A DNA stretch of 64,000 nt from Chryseobacterium sp. StRB126 (GCF_000829375.1 NZ_AP014624.1:3224001-3288000), one strand, 5' to 3'. Shown: positions 8,753-18,492, counted from the stretch's first letter. Program-made: numbers and translations. The notes: generated by a model not told the origin, from the letters alone.

Positions 8753-9742
8753 ATGTACATGCAGAATAAACTGGCTGTTGCCATCTTAAACTGGAATGGG
8801 AAAAACTGGCTGGAAAAATTTCTTCCGAGTGTAGTTCAGTTTTCTCAAAATACAGATATTTATGTTATTGATAATCTTTCTACGGATGATTCTATAGCAT
8901 TTCTGAACACCCATTTCCCTACTGTAAAAATCATTAAAAACGATAAAAACTACGGATTTGCAGGAGGTTATAATGAAGGATTAAAGAAGATTAATAATGA
9001 ATATTACTGCCTTCTTAATTCTGATGTAGAGGTTACGGAAAACTGGATAGAACCAGTGTTACATCTGTTTGAAAAAGATACTGCAATTTCCGCAATTCAG
9101 CCTAAGGTTTTATCCTACAACAATAAAAACTTCTTTGAATTTGCCGGAGCTGGAGGCGGTCTGATTGATAATCTTGGTTACCCTTACTGTAGAGGGCGTA
9201 TTTTTGATGATCTCGAAGAAGATAAAGGACAATATGATGATGAAACAGAGATTTTCTGGGCATCGGGATGCAGCTTTTTTATTCGTTCCAAAGATTTTTG
9301 GGAACAAAATGGTTTTGATAAACGATTTTTTGCCCACCAGGAAGAGATTGATCTTTGCTGGAGACTTATCAATTCAGGAAAAAAGATATTTTATACCGGG
9401 AAATCCAAAGTATATCATGTAGGTGGTGGAACTTTGAATAAACAAAGCGCTCAAAAGACCTATTTAAACATCAGAAACAACCTGTCTATGATGCTTAAAA
9501 ATCTACCATTTCCAAAGCTTATCTGGCTGATTTTTTTCAGACTTTGTCTGGATGGTGTTGCTGGGATTTATTTTGGATTAAAACATGGGTTTCCTCACCT
9601 TTGGGCAGTCGTTAGAGCACATTTTGGTTTTTACGGACAGCTTCCGGAAACATGGAAACTTCGTCAGAAACATCAGAAAGTTCAATTCTATCAATCCGAA
9701 TGGTTAATTTTCAAACATTTTCTGGGAGGAAATAAAAAGTAA
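8753..9742 (+). CDS. Family 2 glycosyltransferase
   Basis: The 329-residue protein has the GT-A fold of family 2. The nucleotide-binding start is LAVAILNWNG (about 7-16), the metal-site equivalent is LLNSDVEV with D91, and the later acceptor loop contains FFAHQEEIDLCWRL. It resembles rhamnosyl- or dTDP-sugar-type transferases (WcaA/RfbN group) that build surface polysaccharide or glycolipid. The start directly abuts the acyltransferase stop codon; a second ATG two codons later is an equally possible start. The C-terminus has one hydrophobic segment (about 240-265) that may associate with the membrane. Confidence 0.9.
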   Translation: MYMQNKLAVAILNWNGKNWLEKFLPSVVQFSQNTDIYVIDNLSTDDSIAFLNTHFPTVKIIKNDKNYGFAGGYNEGLKKINNEYYCLLNSDVEVTENWIEPVLHLFEKDTAISAIQPKVLSYNNKNFFEFAGAGGGLIDNLGYPYCRGRIFDDLEEDKGQYDDETEIFWASGCSFFIRSKDFWEQNGFDKRFFAHQEEIDLCWRLINSGKKIFYTGKSKVYHVGGGTLNKQSAQKTYLNIRNNLSMMLKNLPFPKLIWLIFFRLCLDGVAGIYFGLKHGFPHLWAVVRAHFGFYGQLPETWKLRQKHQKVQFYQSEWLIFKHFLGGNKK

Positions 9743-9861
9743 TAAAAAGCTTGAAAACTATGAAAGTACTCTTATTTGCAGCATTAAGAGTAGCTTTAAA
9801 TCAGAAAAAGTGATCACTTCCCTAATATCAAACTTCAAATTTTAAATATCAAATTATCTCA

Positions 9862-10416
9862 ATGGATTTCTGTGCAATAGATTTTGAAACAGCCACTCAT
9901 GAAAAAAGCTCTGCTTGTGAGATGGGAATTTGTGTGGTACAAGACTCCAAGATTGTAGAGACCAAAACATGGCTCATAAAGCCACCAAGTTTCCCTTACT
10001 TCAGCAAATTTAATATGGCAGTGCACGGGATACAACCTGAGGATGTACAGGATGCCCCTACTTTTGATGAGATCTGGCATGAAGCAGAAGAATTAATGTA
10101 CGGATCATTAATGATTGCTCACAATGCAGGTTTTGATGCTTCAGTTTTAAGAGGTTGTCTTGAGCATTACGGAATGTTTACTCCCAAGTTAAACTACTTG
10201 TGCAGTATACAACTTGCTAAAAAATCATGGAATTATCTTCCAAAATATGGGTTAAAACCACTGGCTGAGTATCACAACATTAAATTTAATCACCACAGAG
10301 CCGGAGCTGATGCTGAAGTATGTGCCAAGATCTCTTTACTGGCTTTTGAGAAGCTCTTCCTCACCAGTAATGATGAAGTGAATGAATATATGAAAGCAAA
10401 AATAAAAAAGCTTTAA
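9862..10416 (+). CDS. DEDDh 3'-5' exonuclease (DnaQ-like)
   Basis: The 184-residue protein has a complete DEDDh exonuclease active site: D7 and E9 in AIDFETAT, D92 in AHNAGFD, H145 in HHRAGAD and D150. It consists of the exonuclease domain alone, as in stand-alone epsilon-like or repair exonucleases, so it may degrade or proofread DNA or act on RNA ends. It is not linked to a polymerase gene here. Confidence 0.92.
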   Translation: MDFCAIDFETATHEKSSACEMGICVVQDSKIVETKTWLIKPPSFPYFSKFNMAVHGIQPEDVQDAPTFDEIWHEAEELMYGSLMIAHNAGFDASVLRGCLEHYGMFTPKLNYLCSIQLAKKSWNYLPKYGLKPLAEYHNIKFNHHRAGADAEVCAKISLLAFEKLFLTSNDEVNEYMKAKIKKL

Positions 10417-10701
10417 CAATACAGCTAACAGACCCGGGTTCCGATATCTGCATCAATCATTTTTTATAACAATACTATTTAACCCGAGTTCGGGATCATA
10501 AAATTAAGGATAATAGGCTGGAAGTTACTATCGGAGCTACAATTTCTGACGTTGCCGTAAAATTTGATAAAGCTATCTTTAAAGGAATAATACATTACAG
10601 GGTTGTAAGTGTGTTTTTTAAGCTCAACTCACTTCCATCTCCCAGTTCCAGGCTTCCTTACTTACTAAAAACAGAAATGTCTTATCCAGAACTCAGGTTA
10701 T
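10417..10701. repeat. Gene-free region with inverted GGAAG-type words
   Basis: This convergent gap contains ACCCGGGTTCCG near 10,434 and a similar ACCCGAGTTCGGG near 10,482. It also holds GGCTGGAAGTTACTATC (about 10,520-10,536) and its approximate inverse CACTTCCATCTCCCAGTTCC (about 10,629-10,648). The arms resemble those of the 5317-5739 and 16,520-16,680 gaps. I see no coding sequence or clear terminator. Confidence 0.4.
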
Positions 10702-11091
10702 TTAATTACTTAAAACTTCAGATAACAGGTTGAATTTTGGGATATCAATCTCAAAAGTCTCCTGCGTCACCAGGTTTTTAACAAGGTATTTTCCACTCAT
10801 ATTTCCTACTCCGGAACGGAGCATTACATTGGAGAAATAACCGAAATTTTCACCAGTTTCTATCTCTGGAGTTAAGCCGATGATTCCATCGCCTATAATT
10901 TCTGTGTATCCAAATCCTACATCAAAGATAAGCCATTTTCTTTTCAGTACTTTTATAGGAAAGCTTCCGTCATTTTCTATGGTGATATTGTACTTGAAAA
11001 CATAACGGTTTTCGGATGGATAACTATTCTTACTATCATATTCAGGTATAACTGAAACTTTGATATTGGAAGTCATTTTTGAAAACATCAT
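10702..11091 (-). CDS. apaG: ApaG family protein
   Basis: The 129-residue protein matches the ApaG family along its full length: a single immunoglobulin-like beta domain with the conserved YVFKYNITIEN strand, LKRKWLIFD, and the glycine-rich G-E-x-F-x-Y-x-S region. ApaG is linked in Proteobacteria to cobalt/magnesium resistance and dinucleotide tetraphosphate levels, but its biochemical role is unsettled. The gene lies downstream of sucAB beyond a terminator hairpin, so it is probably a separate transcript. Confidence 0.9.
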   Translation of the reverse strand: MMFSKMTSNIKVSVIPEYDSKNSYPSENRYVFKYNITIENDGSFPIKVLKRKWLIFDVGFGYTEIIGDGIIGLTPEIETGENFGYFSNVMLRSGVGNMSGKYLVKNLVTQETFEIDIPKFNLLSEVLSN

Positions 11092-11117
11092 TGTAGTATT
11101 TCCTTAATAGATACAAA

Positions 11118-11143
11118 AATCTCGCCTTTTTTAAGGCGAGATT
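11118..11143 (-). terminator. Terminator after sucB
   Basis: AATCTCGCCTT (11118-11128) pairs with AAGGCGAGATT (11133-11143) around a four-base loop. Read on the minus strand, the stem is followed by a short T run, the form of a rho-independent terminator for the sucA-sucB transcript. Confidence 0.7.
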
Positions 11144-11171
11144 ATATATTTACATTATAATTTTATTAAAA

Positions 11172-12425
11172 CTATAATCCAAGGCCTTTTCTTTCATCAC
11201 CTCCCATCAATACCTGAACAGGATTATCAATACCTTCTTTTACCGCTACAAGGAATCCTACAGATTCTTTTCCGTCGATAATTCTGTGGTCATAAGACAT
11301 AGCCACATACATCATTGGTCTGATTACTACTTGTCCATCAACAGCAACTGGTCTTTGGATGATGTTGTGCATTCCTAAGATTGCAGATTGAGGTGGATTA
11401 ATGATTGGTGTAGATAACATAGATCCGAAAGTACCACCGTTGGTAATAGTGAATGTACCGCCTGTCATTTCATCAACAGTAATTTTACCGTCTCTTACTT
11501 TGGTAGCAAGATCTTTGATGTTTGCTTCAACAGCGCTGAAAGACATGTTTTCTGCATTTCTCAATACAGGAACCATTAATCCTTTAGGACCTGAAACTGC
11601 AATTGAAATATCGCAGAAATCGTAGTTTACTTTGAAGTCTCCGTCAATAGAGGCATTTACATCAGGATACATTTCTAATGCTCTTGTCACTGCTTTTGTA
11701 AAGAAAGACATGAAACCAAGTCCAACTCCATGCTTTTGAGCGAATTCTTCTTTATATAATTTTCTTAATCTGAAGATTTCAGACATGTCAACTTCGTTGA
11801 AAGTTGTTAACATCGCTGTTTCATTCTTCACAGAAACTAATCGCTGAGCGATTTTTCTTCTTAAAACTGAAAGTTTAGTTGTTGTTGTAGATCTAGAACC
11901 TGTAGCAGTAAGAGGGCTTCCTCCTAATGCAGGAACTGCAGCTAATTCAGCATCAGTTTTAGTGATTCTTCCATCTCTTCCTGTACCGGAAACCTGTGCA
12001 GCATCCATCCCTTTTTCATCAAGGATTTTCTTAGCAGCCGGAGATGGAGCTCCTGTTGCATAAGTTTGTGGAGCAGCAACCGGAGCAGCTGGTTTTGGAG
12101 CTTCTTGTTTAGCAGGTTCAGCAGCCTTTGGAGCTTCTTCCTGTTTTGGAGCCTCTGCAGAAGGTGCAGCACCTTCTGGTCTCGCAGCATCCATATCAAT
12201 TAAACAAACTACCTGACCTACTTGAACTACATCACCTTCTTCTGCTTTTAAAGTGATAATACCACTTTGTTCTGCCGGCAATTCAAGAGTTGCTTTGTCT
12301 GAGTCTACTTCAGCGATAGGTTGATCTTTTTCTACATAATCACCATCTTTTACAAGCCAAGTTGCAATTTCAACTTCTGTGATTGATTCGCCCGGTGAAG
12401 GAACTTTCATTTCTAAAACTGACAT
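11172..12425 (-). CDS. sucB: Dihydrolipoyllysine succinyltransferase (2-oxoglutarate dehydrogenase E2)
   Basis: The 417-residue protein is the E2 core of the 2-oxoglutarate dehydrogenase complex of the TCA cycle. An N-terminal lipoyl domain carries the lipoylated lysine K44 in [10 protein letters not shown]. An Ala/Pro/Glu-rich linker leads to a peripheral-subunit-binding domain (about 125-160, with [12 protein letters not shown]) and then the catalytic acyltransferase domain, with H380 and D384 in YDHRIIDG. It lies 38 bases after sucA in the same direction, and a hairpin terminator follows. Confidence 0.95.
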   Translation of the reverse strand: MSVLEMKVPSPGESITEVEIATWLVKDGDYVEKDQPIAEVDSDKATLELPAEQSGIITLKAEEGDVVQVGQVVCLIDMDAARPEGAAPSAEAPKQEEAPKAAEPAKQEAPKPAAPVAAPQTYATGAPSPAAKKILDEKGMDAAQVSGTGRDGRITKTDAELAAVPALGGSPLTATGSRSTTTTKLSVLRRKIAQRLVSVKNETAMLTTFNEVDMSEIFRLRKLYKEEFAQKHGVGLGFMSFFTKAVTRALEMYPDVNASIDGDFKVNYDFCDISIAVSGPKGLMVPVLRNAENMSFSAVEANIKDLATKVRDGKITVDEMTGGTFTITNGGTFGSMLSTPIINPPQSAILGMHNIIQRPVAVDGQVVIRPMMYVAMSYDHRIIDGKESVGFLVAVKEGIDNPVQVLMGGDERKGLGL

Positions 12426-12463
12426 ATCGAGTATTTTTTATTTTTTAATTGATTATTATTTAA

Positions 12464-15277
12464 TTAAGCTGTAACGGGTCTTTTTGCAGGAGCATCGTCT
12501 CTGTCGAAAACTCTGTTGATCACTGCATTTTGGTTTTTCTCAAACATTTTGTGACTACCTGGAGCTGGAGCACCACTTGGTACCGGAGCTACCACCTGAA
12601 TTCCTGTATCTCTGAAATTTCTCAGAATATAAGACCAAGCCCCCATGTTTTCAGGTTCTTCCTGAGCCCACACTAATTGTTTTCTGTTTTCGTATTTGTT
12701 GAAAATTGCTTCAATAGCATCTGCCTGAAGTGGATATAGCTGTTCGAATCTTACTAATGCTATATTTTCACAATTTAATTCTTCTTTCTTCGCTAATAAT
12801 TCGAAGTACAGTTTACCTGAACAAAGAACTAATTTTTCTACTTTTTTAGGATCTGCAGTTGGATCGTCTAAGATTGGCTGGAATGAACCTGTTGCGAAAT
12901 CTTCAAGTGGAGAAACTACTTTAGGGTGTCTCAATAAAGATTTAGGGCTCATTACAATCAATGGCTTTCTGAATGCCCACTTCAATTGTCTTCTTAATAA
13001 GTGGAAGTAGTTGGCAGGTGAAGTAATATTGGCTACTACCATATTTTCATTAGCACAAAGCGTTAAGAATCTCTCCAATCTTGCTGAAGAGTGTTCCGCA
13101 CCCTGACCTTCTGAACCGTGAGGCAATAACATGACCAATCCATCCTGAATTTTCCATTTTTCTTCTGCAGCAGCTAAATATTGGTCAACAATAATCTGGG
13201 CACCGTTCACGAAATCGCCGAACTGAGCTTCCCAGATAGTTAATGTATTGGGAGAAGCCATTGCATATCCGTAGTCAAAACCTAGAACACCATATTCTGA
13301 AAGGTGAGAGTTAAATACATCAAATCTGCTTTCTGATACATGTCTTAACGGGATATATTCTTCTTCTGTATCTTCAGTCTTTACCACAGCATGTCTGTGA
13401 GAGAATGTACCTCTTTCTACATCTTCTCCAGAGATTCTTACATTGTGCCCTTCTACAAGTAGCGTAGCATAAGCTAGCCACTCTCCTAATGCCCAGTCTA
13501 ATGAGTTTCCTTCAACAGCTTTAACACGGTTATCGAAAAGTCTTGTAATCTTGTTGATGAATTTTTTATCAGCTGGAAGTGTTGACATTTTAAGCGCCAG
13601 CTCTTTCAATTTAGCTAAGTCGTATTTTGTATCAACCGGTAACTGAACTGCTCCTCTTTTTCCAATTGGATAGTTTACCCAATCTTCAGCCATGAAGAGA
13701 TCCATTACGTTTTTCTCAATTTCTTTAGAGGCATCAAAATCTTTATCAAGAAGTGCTTTAAAGTCAACCTCCATCTTTTTGATGATATCGTTAGAAATAA
13801 CGCTGTCGTTGATTAATTTATCTTTATAGATTTCTCTTGGGTTCGGGTGTTTAGAAATTGCCTTATAAAGGTTAGGCTGAGTAAATCTTGGCTCGTCCCC
13901 TTCGTTGTGACCATACTTTCTGTATCCTAATAGATCAATGTAAACATCTTTTCCGAATTTCGCTCTGAAATCAGCAGCAAAATGGATTGCATGAACTACT
14001 GCTTCAGCATCGTCAGCATTTACGTGCATTACAGGAGATTCTGTAACTTTTGCGATGTCTGTACAGTATGTTGAAGATCTTGCATCAAGGAAGTTTGTGG
14101 TGAAAGATACCTGGTTGTTTACAACGATGTGAACAGTACCCCCTGTTCTGTATCCTTCAAGCGTCATCATCTGAGCAACTTCATAAGCAATACCCTGTCC
14201 TGCAATAGCGCCATCACCGTGGATGATGATTGGTAATACTTTAGAATAGTCTTTATACTTATCGTCTACTTTTGCACGGCAGATTCCTTCTACTAGAGCA
14301 GCAACAGTTTCAAGGTGAGACGGGTTTGGCGTCAGGTTGATGCAAACTTCTTCTCCTGAAGCTGTTTTAATCTTTTTAGATGATCCTAAGTGATATTTAA
14401 CGTCACCAGAGAATACATCTTCTTCGAATTCTTTTCCTTCAAATTCTGAGAAGATCTGCTTGTAAGATTTCCCGAAGATGTTTGACAATACGTTTAATCT
14501 TCCTCTGTGAGCCATTCCCAGAACAACTTCATCTACTCCTAACTGAGAAGATCTTGAGATCAACTGATCTAAAGCCGGGATTAATGTTTCTCCACCTTCC
14601 AGAGAGAATCTTTTCTGACCTACAAATTTTGTATGAAGATAGTTTTCAAAGGCTACAGCCTGATTTAATTTTAATAAAATTTCTGTTTTTTCATTTGCAG
14701 AAAGGCTTGGGTGGTTCTCGTTTACCTGAAGCCATTTTTTAATGAAATCTTTTTCTTCAACGTTGTTGATGTATGTATACTCTACCCCAATAGAATCACA
14801 GTAGATATTTTCAAGATGCTTGATAAGGTCTGCCAAAGTAGCAGGCTCTTTCATCCCTGTTTCAACCGCACAGTTGAATTTTGTATTTAAATCTTCTTTA
14901 GAAAGACCGAAGTTCTCGATGTCTAAAGTAGGCGTATAGTGTCTTCTTTCTCTAACTGGGTTTGTCTTTGTAAACAAGTGCCCTCTTGTTCTGTAAGCCT
15001 CAATAAGATTTACTACTTTAAATTCTTTCTTGATGTGTTCAGGAACTTCTCCGTTGGTTACCGCCTGAGAAATTTGTTGTACTGCAGGAGCAGCGCTGGC
15101 CGAAGCCTGAATAAATTGAATGTTATCGTCATCTCCGTAGTTCTCTAAAGCAAAATCGAAGCCTTGAAAGAAAGCTTTCCATGATGGTTCTAAAGAATCC
15201 GGGAATTTTAAGTATTGTTGGTATAAATCCTCAATTAACTGAGAATGAGCTGCGTTTAGGAATGAAAATCTGTCCAT
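12464..15277 (-). CDS. sucA: 2-oxoglutarate dehydrogenase E1 component
   Basis: The 937-residue protein is the thiamine-diphosphate-dependent E1 subunit, which decarboxylates 2-oxoglutarate and passes the succinyl group to the lipoyl arm of SucB. The typical short N-terminal E2-binding segment (FLNAAHSQLIEDLYQQY) is present. So are the substrate and cofactor regions GMAHRGRLNVL (about 256) and the TDP motif beginning HGDGAIAGQG (about 354). The length is standard. The operon with sucB reads leftward, with no E3 (lpd) gene beside it. Confidence 0.96.
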   Translation of the reverse strand: MDRFSFLNAAHSQLIEDLYQQYLKFPDSLEPSWKAFFQGFDFALENYGDDDNIQFIQASASAAPAVQQISQAVTNGEVPEHIKKEFKVVNLIEAYRTRGHLFTKTNPVRERRHYTPTLDIENFGLSKEDLNTKFNCAVETGMKEPATLADLIKHLENIYCDSIGVEYTYINNVEEKDFIKKWLQVNENHPSLSANEKTEILLKLNQAVAFENYLHTKFVGQKRFSLEGGETLIPALDQLISRSSQLGVDEVVLGMAHRGRLNVLSNIFGKSYKQIFSEFEGKEFEEDVFSGDVKYHLGSSKKIKTASGEEVCINLTPNPSHLETVAALVEGICRAKVDDKYKDYSKVLPIIIHGDGAIAGQGIAYEVAQMMTLEGYRTGGTVHIVVNNQVSFTTNFLDARSSTYCTDIAKVTESPVMHVNADDAEAVVHAIHFAADFRAKFGKDVYIDLLGYRKYGHNEGDEPRFTQPNLYKAISKHPNPREIYKDKLINDSVISNDIIKKMEVDFKALLDKDFDASKEIEKNVMDLFMAEDWVNYPIGKRGAVQLPVDTKYDLAKLKELALKMSTLPADKKFINKITRLFDNRVKAVEGNSLDWALGEWLAYATLLVEGHNVRISGEDVERGTFSHRHAVVKTEDTEEEYIPLRHVSESRFDVFNSHLSEYGVLGFDYGYAMASPNTLTIWEAQFGDFVNGAQIIVDQYLAAAEEKWKIQDGLVMLLPHGSEGQGAEHSSARLERFLTLCANENMVVANITSPANYFHLLRRQLKWAFRKPLIVMSPKSLLRHPKVVSPLEDFATGSFQPILDDPTADPKKVEKLVLCSGKLYFELLAKKEELNCENIALVRFEQLYPLQADAIEAIFNKYENRKQLVWAQEEPENMGAWSYILRNFRDTGIQVVAPVPSGAPAPGSHKMFEKNQNAVINRVFDRDDAPAKRPVTA

Positions 15278-15324
15278 TATTACAGTTTATCTATTTATTA
15301 AAATTTATTTGTAGAATTAATCTT

Positions 15325-15332
15325 CAAATTTA
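15325..15332 (-). promoter_or_regulatory. -7 element for sucAB
   Basis: On the minus strand, TAAATTTG matches TAnnTTTG. It lies about 48 bases before the sucA ATG and predicts a leader of about 44 bases. No strong -33 TTTG is evident. Confidence 0.4.
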
Positions 15333-15402
15333 ATAAAAAAAACCGAGTTAGAACAGTCTGAAACCGTTAAAAAAACTTAAGAAAAAAAATATTCTGAAAA
15401 AA

Positions 15403-16443
15403 TCACTTATACACTGATAATGAGAGCTTAACGTTCACGTCCTGACCTTCCATCGGACGTTCAATAAAGGTCTGACGGATATCTCCGAAGCGCATCTCAT
15501 CTTTTTTGGCTTTCAGAATCAGCTGCTGAATAGCCTTAATTCGGCCTTCATAGCTCCCTTTGTAGTACATTACATAGTTTTGTGATGGATTTACCGACCT
15601 AAAATTAAAGTTATTGTCAGATACTCCGATTTTCTTGGAAAGGGGAATTCCCAGGAAGTAGGAAACTTCTTTGTCTTTATAATTATCTGCATCCGTCATC
15701 AGAACCGGATAGCCAAATTCATCATCTTTTTTACCAAGATCCATCAATACGAAATTATACACTTTGTTATAATTCATCACGATATTTTTGTAAAGAGCAT
15801 CTTTTTTATTTGCTGTACTTACGTTGATTCCCAATAGCAGTTTATCTTCTTCATTTTCCACCATCAGACTGTCATACTTGATGGCTGCCATCTGATTGTC
15901 TTTTTCAACCTTATTTCCTAACGAATTTTTAAGATTGACCATACTTTTGTTGATATTTTCAGCAAAACGGTCTTCTGTCCAAAAGTTTTCAACCCTTCTC
16001 CAAACGGAAAGTTTCGGAGTATGTACATACCACGTAATTTTGGTCTTTTCTGCAGAAATAGGTTTAAATTTAACGTCAACTAATGTCGGATTTTCATTTT
16101 CATCCTCAAAAAGCTGATATTTTAAAGTCTTATTAAGATTCTCATAACGGATGAACATTTCCCCGTCGGTATCATTTTGTTTGTCTACATAGCTAATCGC
16201 ACTTCCCTGTCCTTCATAAGGCGTATAATAATCTATGTCCATAGACTGTGAACTGGTAAAAAAGTTGTTCCATCTCGTAAAACTCTGGAGATTATTGAAC
16301 TGGGCAAAAACTTTATCTATCGGATAATCAATCTCTTTTTCAACGGTAAAGTTCTTGCTTTCATCCACAAAATAATACATGGAAGCGGCATAAGCGCCCC
16401 CAAAAAGAACAATAAGTACAATTAGATATTTAAAAATACGCAT
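15403..16443 (-). CDS. SRPBCC-fold (polyketide cyclase-like) membrane-anchored protein
   Basis: The protein, 346 residues from this start, has an N-terminal membrane segment (about 3-24) followed by a START/SRPBCC-like domain (about 30-150: VEKEIDYPIDKVFAQFNN, then FTRWNNFF). A second, less familiar half of about 170 residues follows. Bacteroidetes proteins annotated as SRPBCC or GyrI-like have this form; the hydrophobic pocket suggests binding of a lipid or other small molecule, but the function is unknown. I prefer the ATG at 16443 over one six codons earlier, because a -7 promoter element (16448-16455) lies inside the longer version. Confidence 0.75.
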   Translation of the reverse strand: MRIFKYLIVLIVLFGGAYAASMYYFVDESKNFTVEKEIDYPIDKVFAQFNNLQSFTRWNNFFTSSQSMDIDYYTPYEGQGSAISYVDKQNDTDGEMFIRYENLNKTLKYQLFEDENENPTLVDVKFKPISAEKTKITWYVHTPKLSVWRRVENFWTEDRFAENINKSMVNLKNSLGNKVEKDNQMAAIKYDSLMVENEEDKLLLGINVSTANKKDALYKNIVMNYNKVYNFVLMDLGKKDDEFGYPVLMTDADNYKDKEVSYFLGIPLSKKIGVSDNNFNFRSVNPSQNYVMYYKGSYEGRIKAIQQLILKAKKDEMRFGDIRQTFIERPMEGQDVNVKLSLSVYK

Positions 16444-16447
16444 CGCA

Positions 16448-16455
16448 CAAAAGTA
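16448..16455 (-). promoter_or_regulatory. -7 element directly upstream of the SRPBCC gene
   Basis: On the minus strand, TACTTTTG matches TAnnTTTG and is followed by only four bases before ATG. A functional site here would give an essentially leaderless mRNA, and it decides against the start six codons upstream. Confidence 0.45.
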
Positions 16456-16462
16456 ATACAAA

Positions 16463-16491
16463 TAAAAAAAGTGACCAATATGCCGATCACT
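16463..16491 (-). terminator. Terminator after the glycogen operon
   Basis: Read on the minus strand, AGTGAT (16491-16486) pairs with GTCACT (16475-16470, one G-U pair) and is followed by seven T residues. It lies downstream of glgC and upstream of the SRPBCC gene, so it can end the glg transcript. Confidence 0.5.
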
Positions 16492-16519
16492 CTAGTTGTA
16501 TGTTTAACAATAATTAACC

Positions 16520-16680
16520 TAGTTAAAGGCCGGAAGCCGGGTGAGGGAAGCTGGAATTTACTGTTAATCCAACGATTACTGATAGTCCTTTGATTGAAAT
16601 TATTATTTATAGATCTTTCCATAAAGAAAAAGCATATTTACCACTTCGGCTGCAATAACTTCCAGCTTCCCACTTCCTTA
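16520..16680. repeat. Intergenic inverted repeat with GGGAAGCTGGAA arms
   Basis: GGGAAGCTGGAA at 16545-16556 is perfectly repeated in inverse at 16660-16671, about 100 bases apart. The right arm continues into words shared with the gaps at 5317-5739 and 10,417-10,701. I interpret it as a copy of a dispersed non-coding repeat downstream of glgC. Confidence 0.5.
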
Positions 16681-17949
16681 TTACCCAATATGTGTTCCAG
16701 GCGTAAGAACTGCTCCTTTCTTCACAACTACGATACCATCCTGTACCGAATAGGTTCCATAGTCACCATCCGGAAGATACTTGCCACCGATAATCTTTAC
16801 ATTATCTCCAATGTAGCAGTTTTTATCAAGGATCGCTTTTTCAATATAGCAGTATTTCCCGATTCCCATATTTGGGCGGCCAGCTCTGTCGTTCAATACG
16901 ATTTCCGTGGTATTTTGATAGAAATCGGCTCCCATTACGTAAGAATTGACAATGGTACTGCCTTTATCTATTCTGGTTCTGTTTCCGATCACGGAATTTT
17001 CAATTTTATCTGCCATAATGATGCATCCATCTCCAAAAACAGCCTTACTTACATAAGAACCGTTGATTTTTGATGGCGGAAGCATTCTTGCTCTTGTATA
17101 AATGGGTGAAGAGGAAAACAGGTTAAATTGAGGAAGATCCAGACAAAGGTCCAAATTGGCCTCGTAGAAGGACTCTATCGTTCCGATATCCGTCCAATAC
17201 CCTTCATATTGATAACTTAATGTTTTATATTTTCCGATAGAGCTTGGAATAATATCTTTTCCGAAATCATCACCCGCCCCTTCATCAAACATTTTCTTAA
17301 GAATGGTCTTGGTGAAGATATAGATTCCCATGGAAGCCAGATATTCCTTACCTCTGTGTTTATTCTCTTCTGAAACTTCAGATTGCAGACCTTCCAACAT
17401 ATCATAATTCGGCTTTTCGTAGAAAGACGTGACATTTCCCTCATCATCTGATTTTAAGATCCCGAAACCGGTGGCATCCTTAGCATTTACCGGGATCGTA
17501 GCAATAGTAAGATCCCCGCCGTTTTCAATGTGAAAATCGAGCATTTCTCGGAAATCCATCTGATACAGCTGATCTCCGGAGAGAATTAAGATATAATCAT
17601 AGTCATATTTTTCAAGGTGCTTCATAGATTGACGCACTGCATCTGCAGTTCCTTGGTACCAGCTGTCATTTTCCACATTCTGTTCAGCAGCAAGAATATC
17701 TACAAAGCCTTTGCTGAAGATATCAAAATGATATGAGTTCTTGATATGCGAGTTTAGGGATGCTGAATTAAACTGAGTCAACACCAGAATTTTATTCAAT
17801 CCTGAGTTTAAACAATTTGAGATAGGAATATCCACGAGTCTATATTTTCCAGCAATAGGGACTGCCGGTTTTGACCTGGAATACGTTAAAGGGAATAATC
17901 TTGTTCCTCTTCCACCGCCCAGTACAATAGAGATTACATTTCGGTTCAT
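16681..17949 (-). CDS. glgC: Glucose-1-phosphate adenylyltransferase
   Basis: The 422-residue enzyme makes ADP-glucose from glucose-1-phosphate and ATP, the first committed step of glycogen synthesis. The N-terminal nucleotidyltransferase motif VLGGGRGTRLFPLT (about 9-22) is intact, as are the SGDQLYQMDF region (about 124) and the left-handed beta-helix C-terminus with repeated hexapeptides. It is the last gene of the leftward glgB-glgA-lipoprotein-glgC set. Bacterial enzymes of this family are allosterically controlled by glycolytic metabolites, though effector residues were not checked. Confidence 0.95.
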   Translation of the reverse strand: MNRNVISIVLGGGRGTRLFPLTYSRSKPAVPIAGKYRLVDIPISNCLNSGLNKILVLTQFNSASLNSHIKNSYHFDIFSKGFVDILAAEQNVENDSWYQGTADAVRQSMKHLEKYDYDYILILSGDQLYQMDFREMLDFHIENGGDLTIATIPVNAKDATGFGILKSDDEGNVTSFYEKPNYDMLEGLQSEVSEENKHRGKEYLASMGIYIFTKTILKKMFDEGAGDDFGKDIIPSSIGKYKTLSYQYEGYWTDIGTIESFYEANLDLCLDLPQFNLFSSSPIYTRARMLPPSKINGSYVSKAVFGDGCIIMADKIENSVIGNRTRIDKGSTIVNSYVMGADFYQNTTEIVLNDRAGRPNMGIGKYCYIEKAILDKNCYIGDNVKIIGGKYLPDGDYGTYSVQDGIVVVKKGAVLTPGTHIG

Positions 17950-17965
17950 AAATATATTGCGTTTT

Positions 17966-18491
17966 TTATTTTATTAAGCTTACTGTTCTTCTTTTGGTGT
18001 CTACATTCACTCTGAAACATATTTTATTTTCATATTTCAGTTTCGGATTAATTAAAGCTACTTCATATTGTCCATGGTCATTCAGTACTTTTACTTCTTT
18101 ATCTACATCATCAATGGGAATATTATGATCTCTAAAAGAGTTTGTTTACAATAAGTACATCCATTACATCCACCCGTTTCATTCTAAAGTCCTCCACGTC
18201 CTTATTATATCTCACATCCCAATCTTTGCCATATTTATTTTCAATGGCTGCGCGAGTTTTTTTATTGGTTGCCGTTATCTTTTTGAGTGTTTCATAATCA
18301 ATCGTACAGCCTCCGGCATCTACCCATTTTATTTTCCACTTTTCAGAGACGCCATTCGTTGCTTCTTCTCCATATATATCTTTAAGACCTGCTCCATACA
18401 ACCAAAAATAGCCATTACGAAGTCCATCATCTTCTTTTTTACAGGAAGACAATATGATAATGATTGATAAAAAAGAAAAAACTCGTGTCAT
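17966..18491 (-). pseudogene. Lipoprotein gene in the glg operon with a probable single-base frameshift
   Basis: The open frame from 18491 gives a 119-residue lipoprotein with lipobox Cys C17 (ILSSC), ending at 18132. In the +1 frame the sequence continues without a stop for over 50 codons, to 17966. Removing one A from the short A run at 18141-18143 joins the frames into a 174-residue protein (VNNSFRDHNIPIDDVDKE...). The joined gene then ends 16 bases before glgC and starts one base after glgA, exactly filling the operon gap. It may be a recent mutation, a sequencing error or programmed slippage. I do not recognise the family; charged Tyr/Lys-rich segments suggest a small periplasmic or surface lipoprotein. 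Confidence 0.65.
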
Positions 18492-18492
18492 A

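Noticed and set aside
9760..9813. Possible 17-codon peptide gene with a start codon after the glycosyltransferase
   Set aside because: Too short to support without conservation or expression data; it overlaps a small inverted repeat (TACTCTT / AAGAGTA).
11942..12199. Second open frame inside sucB
   Set aside because: It is the shifted reading of the Ala/Pro-rich linker of sucB, which yields a Leu/Gln-rich artefact.
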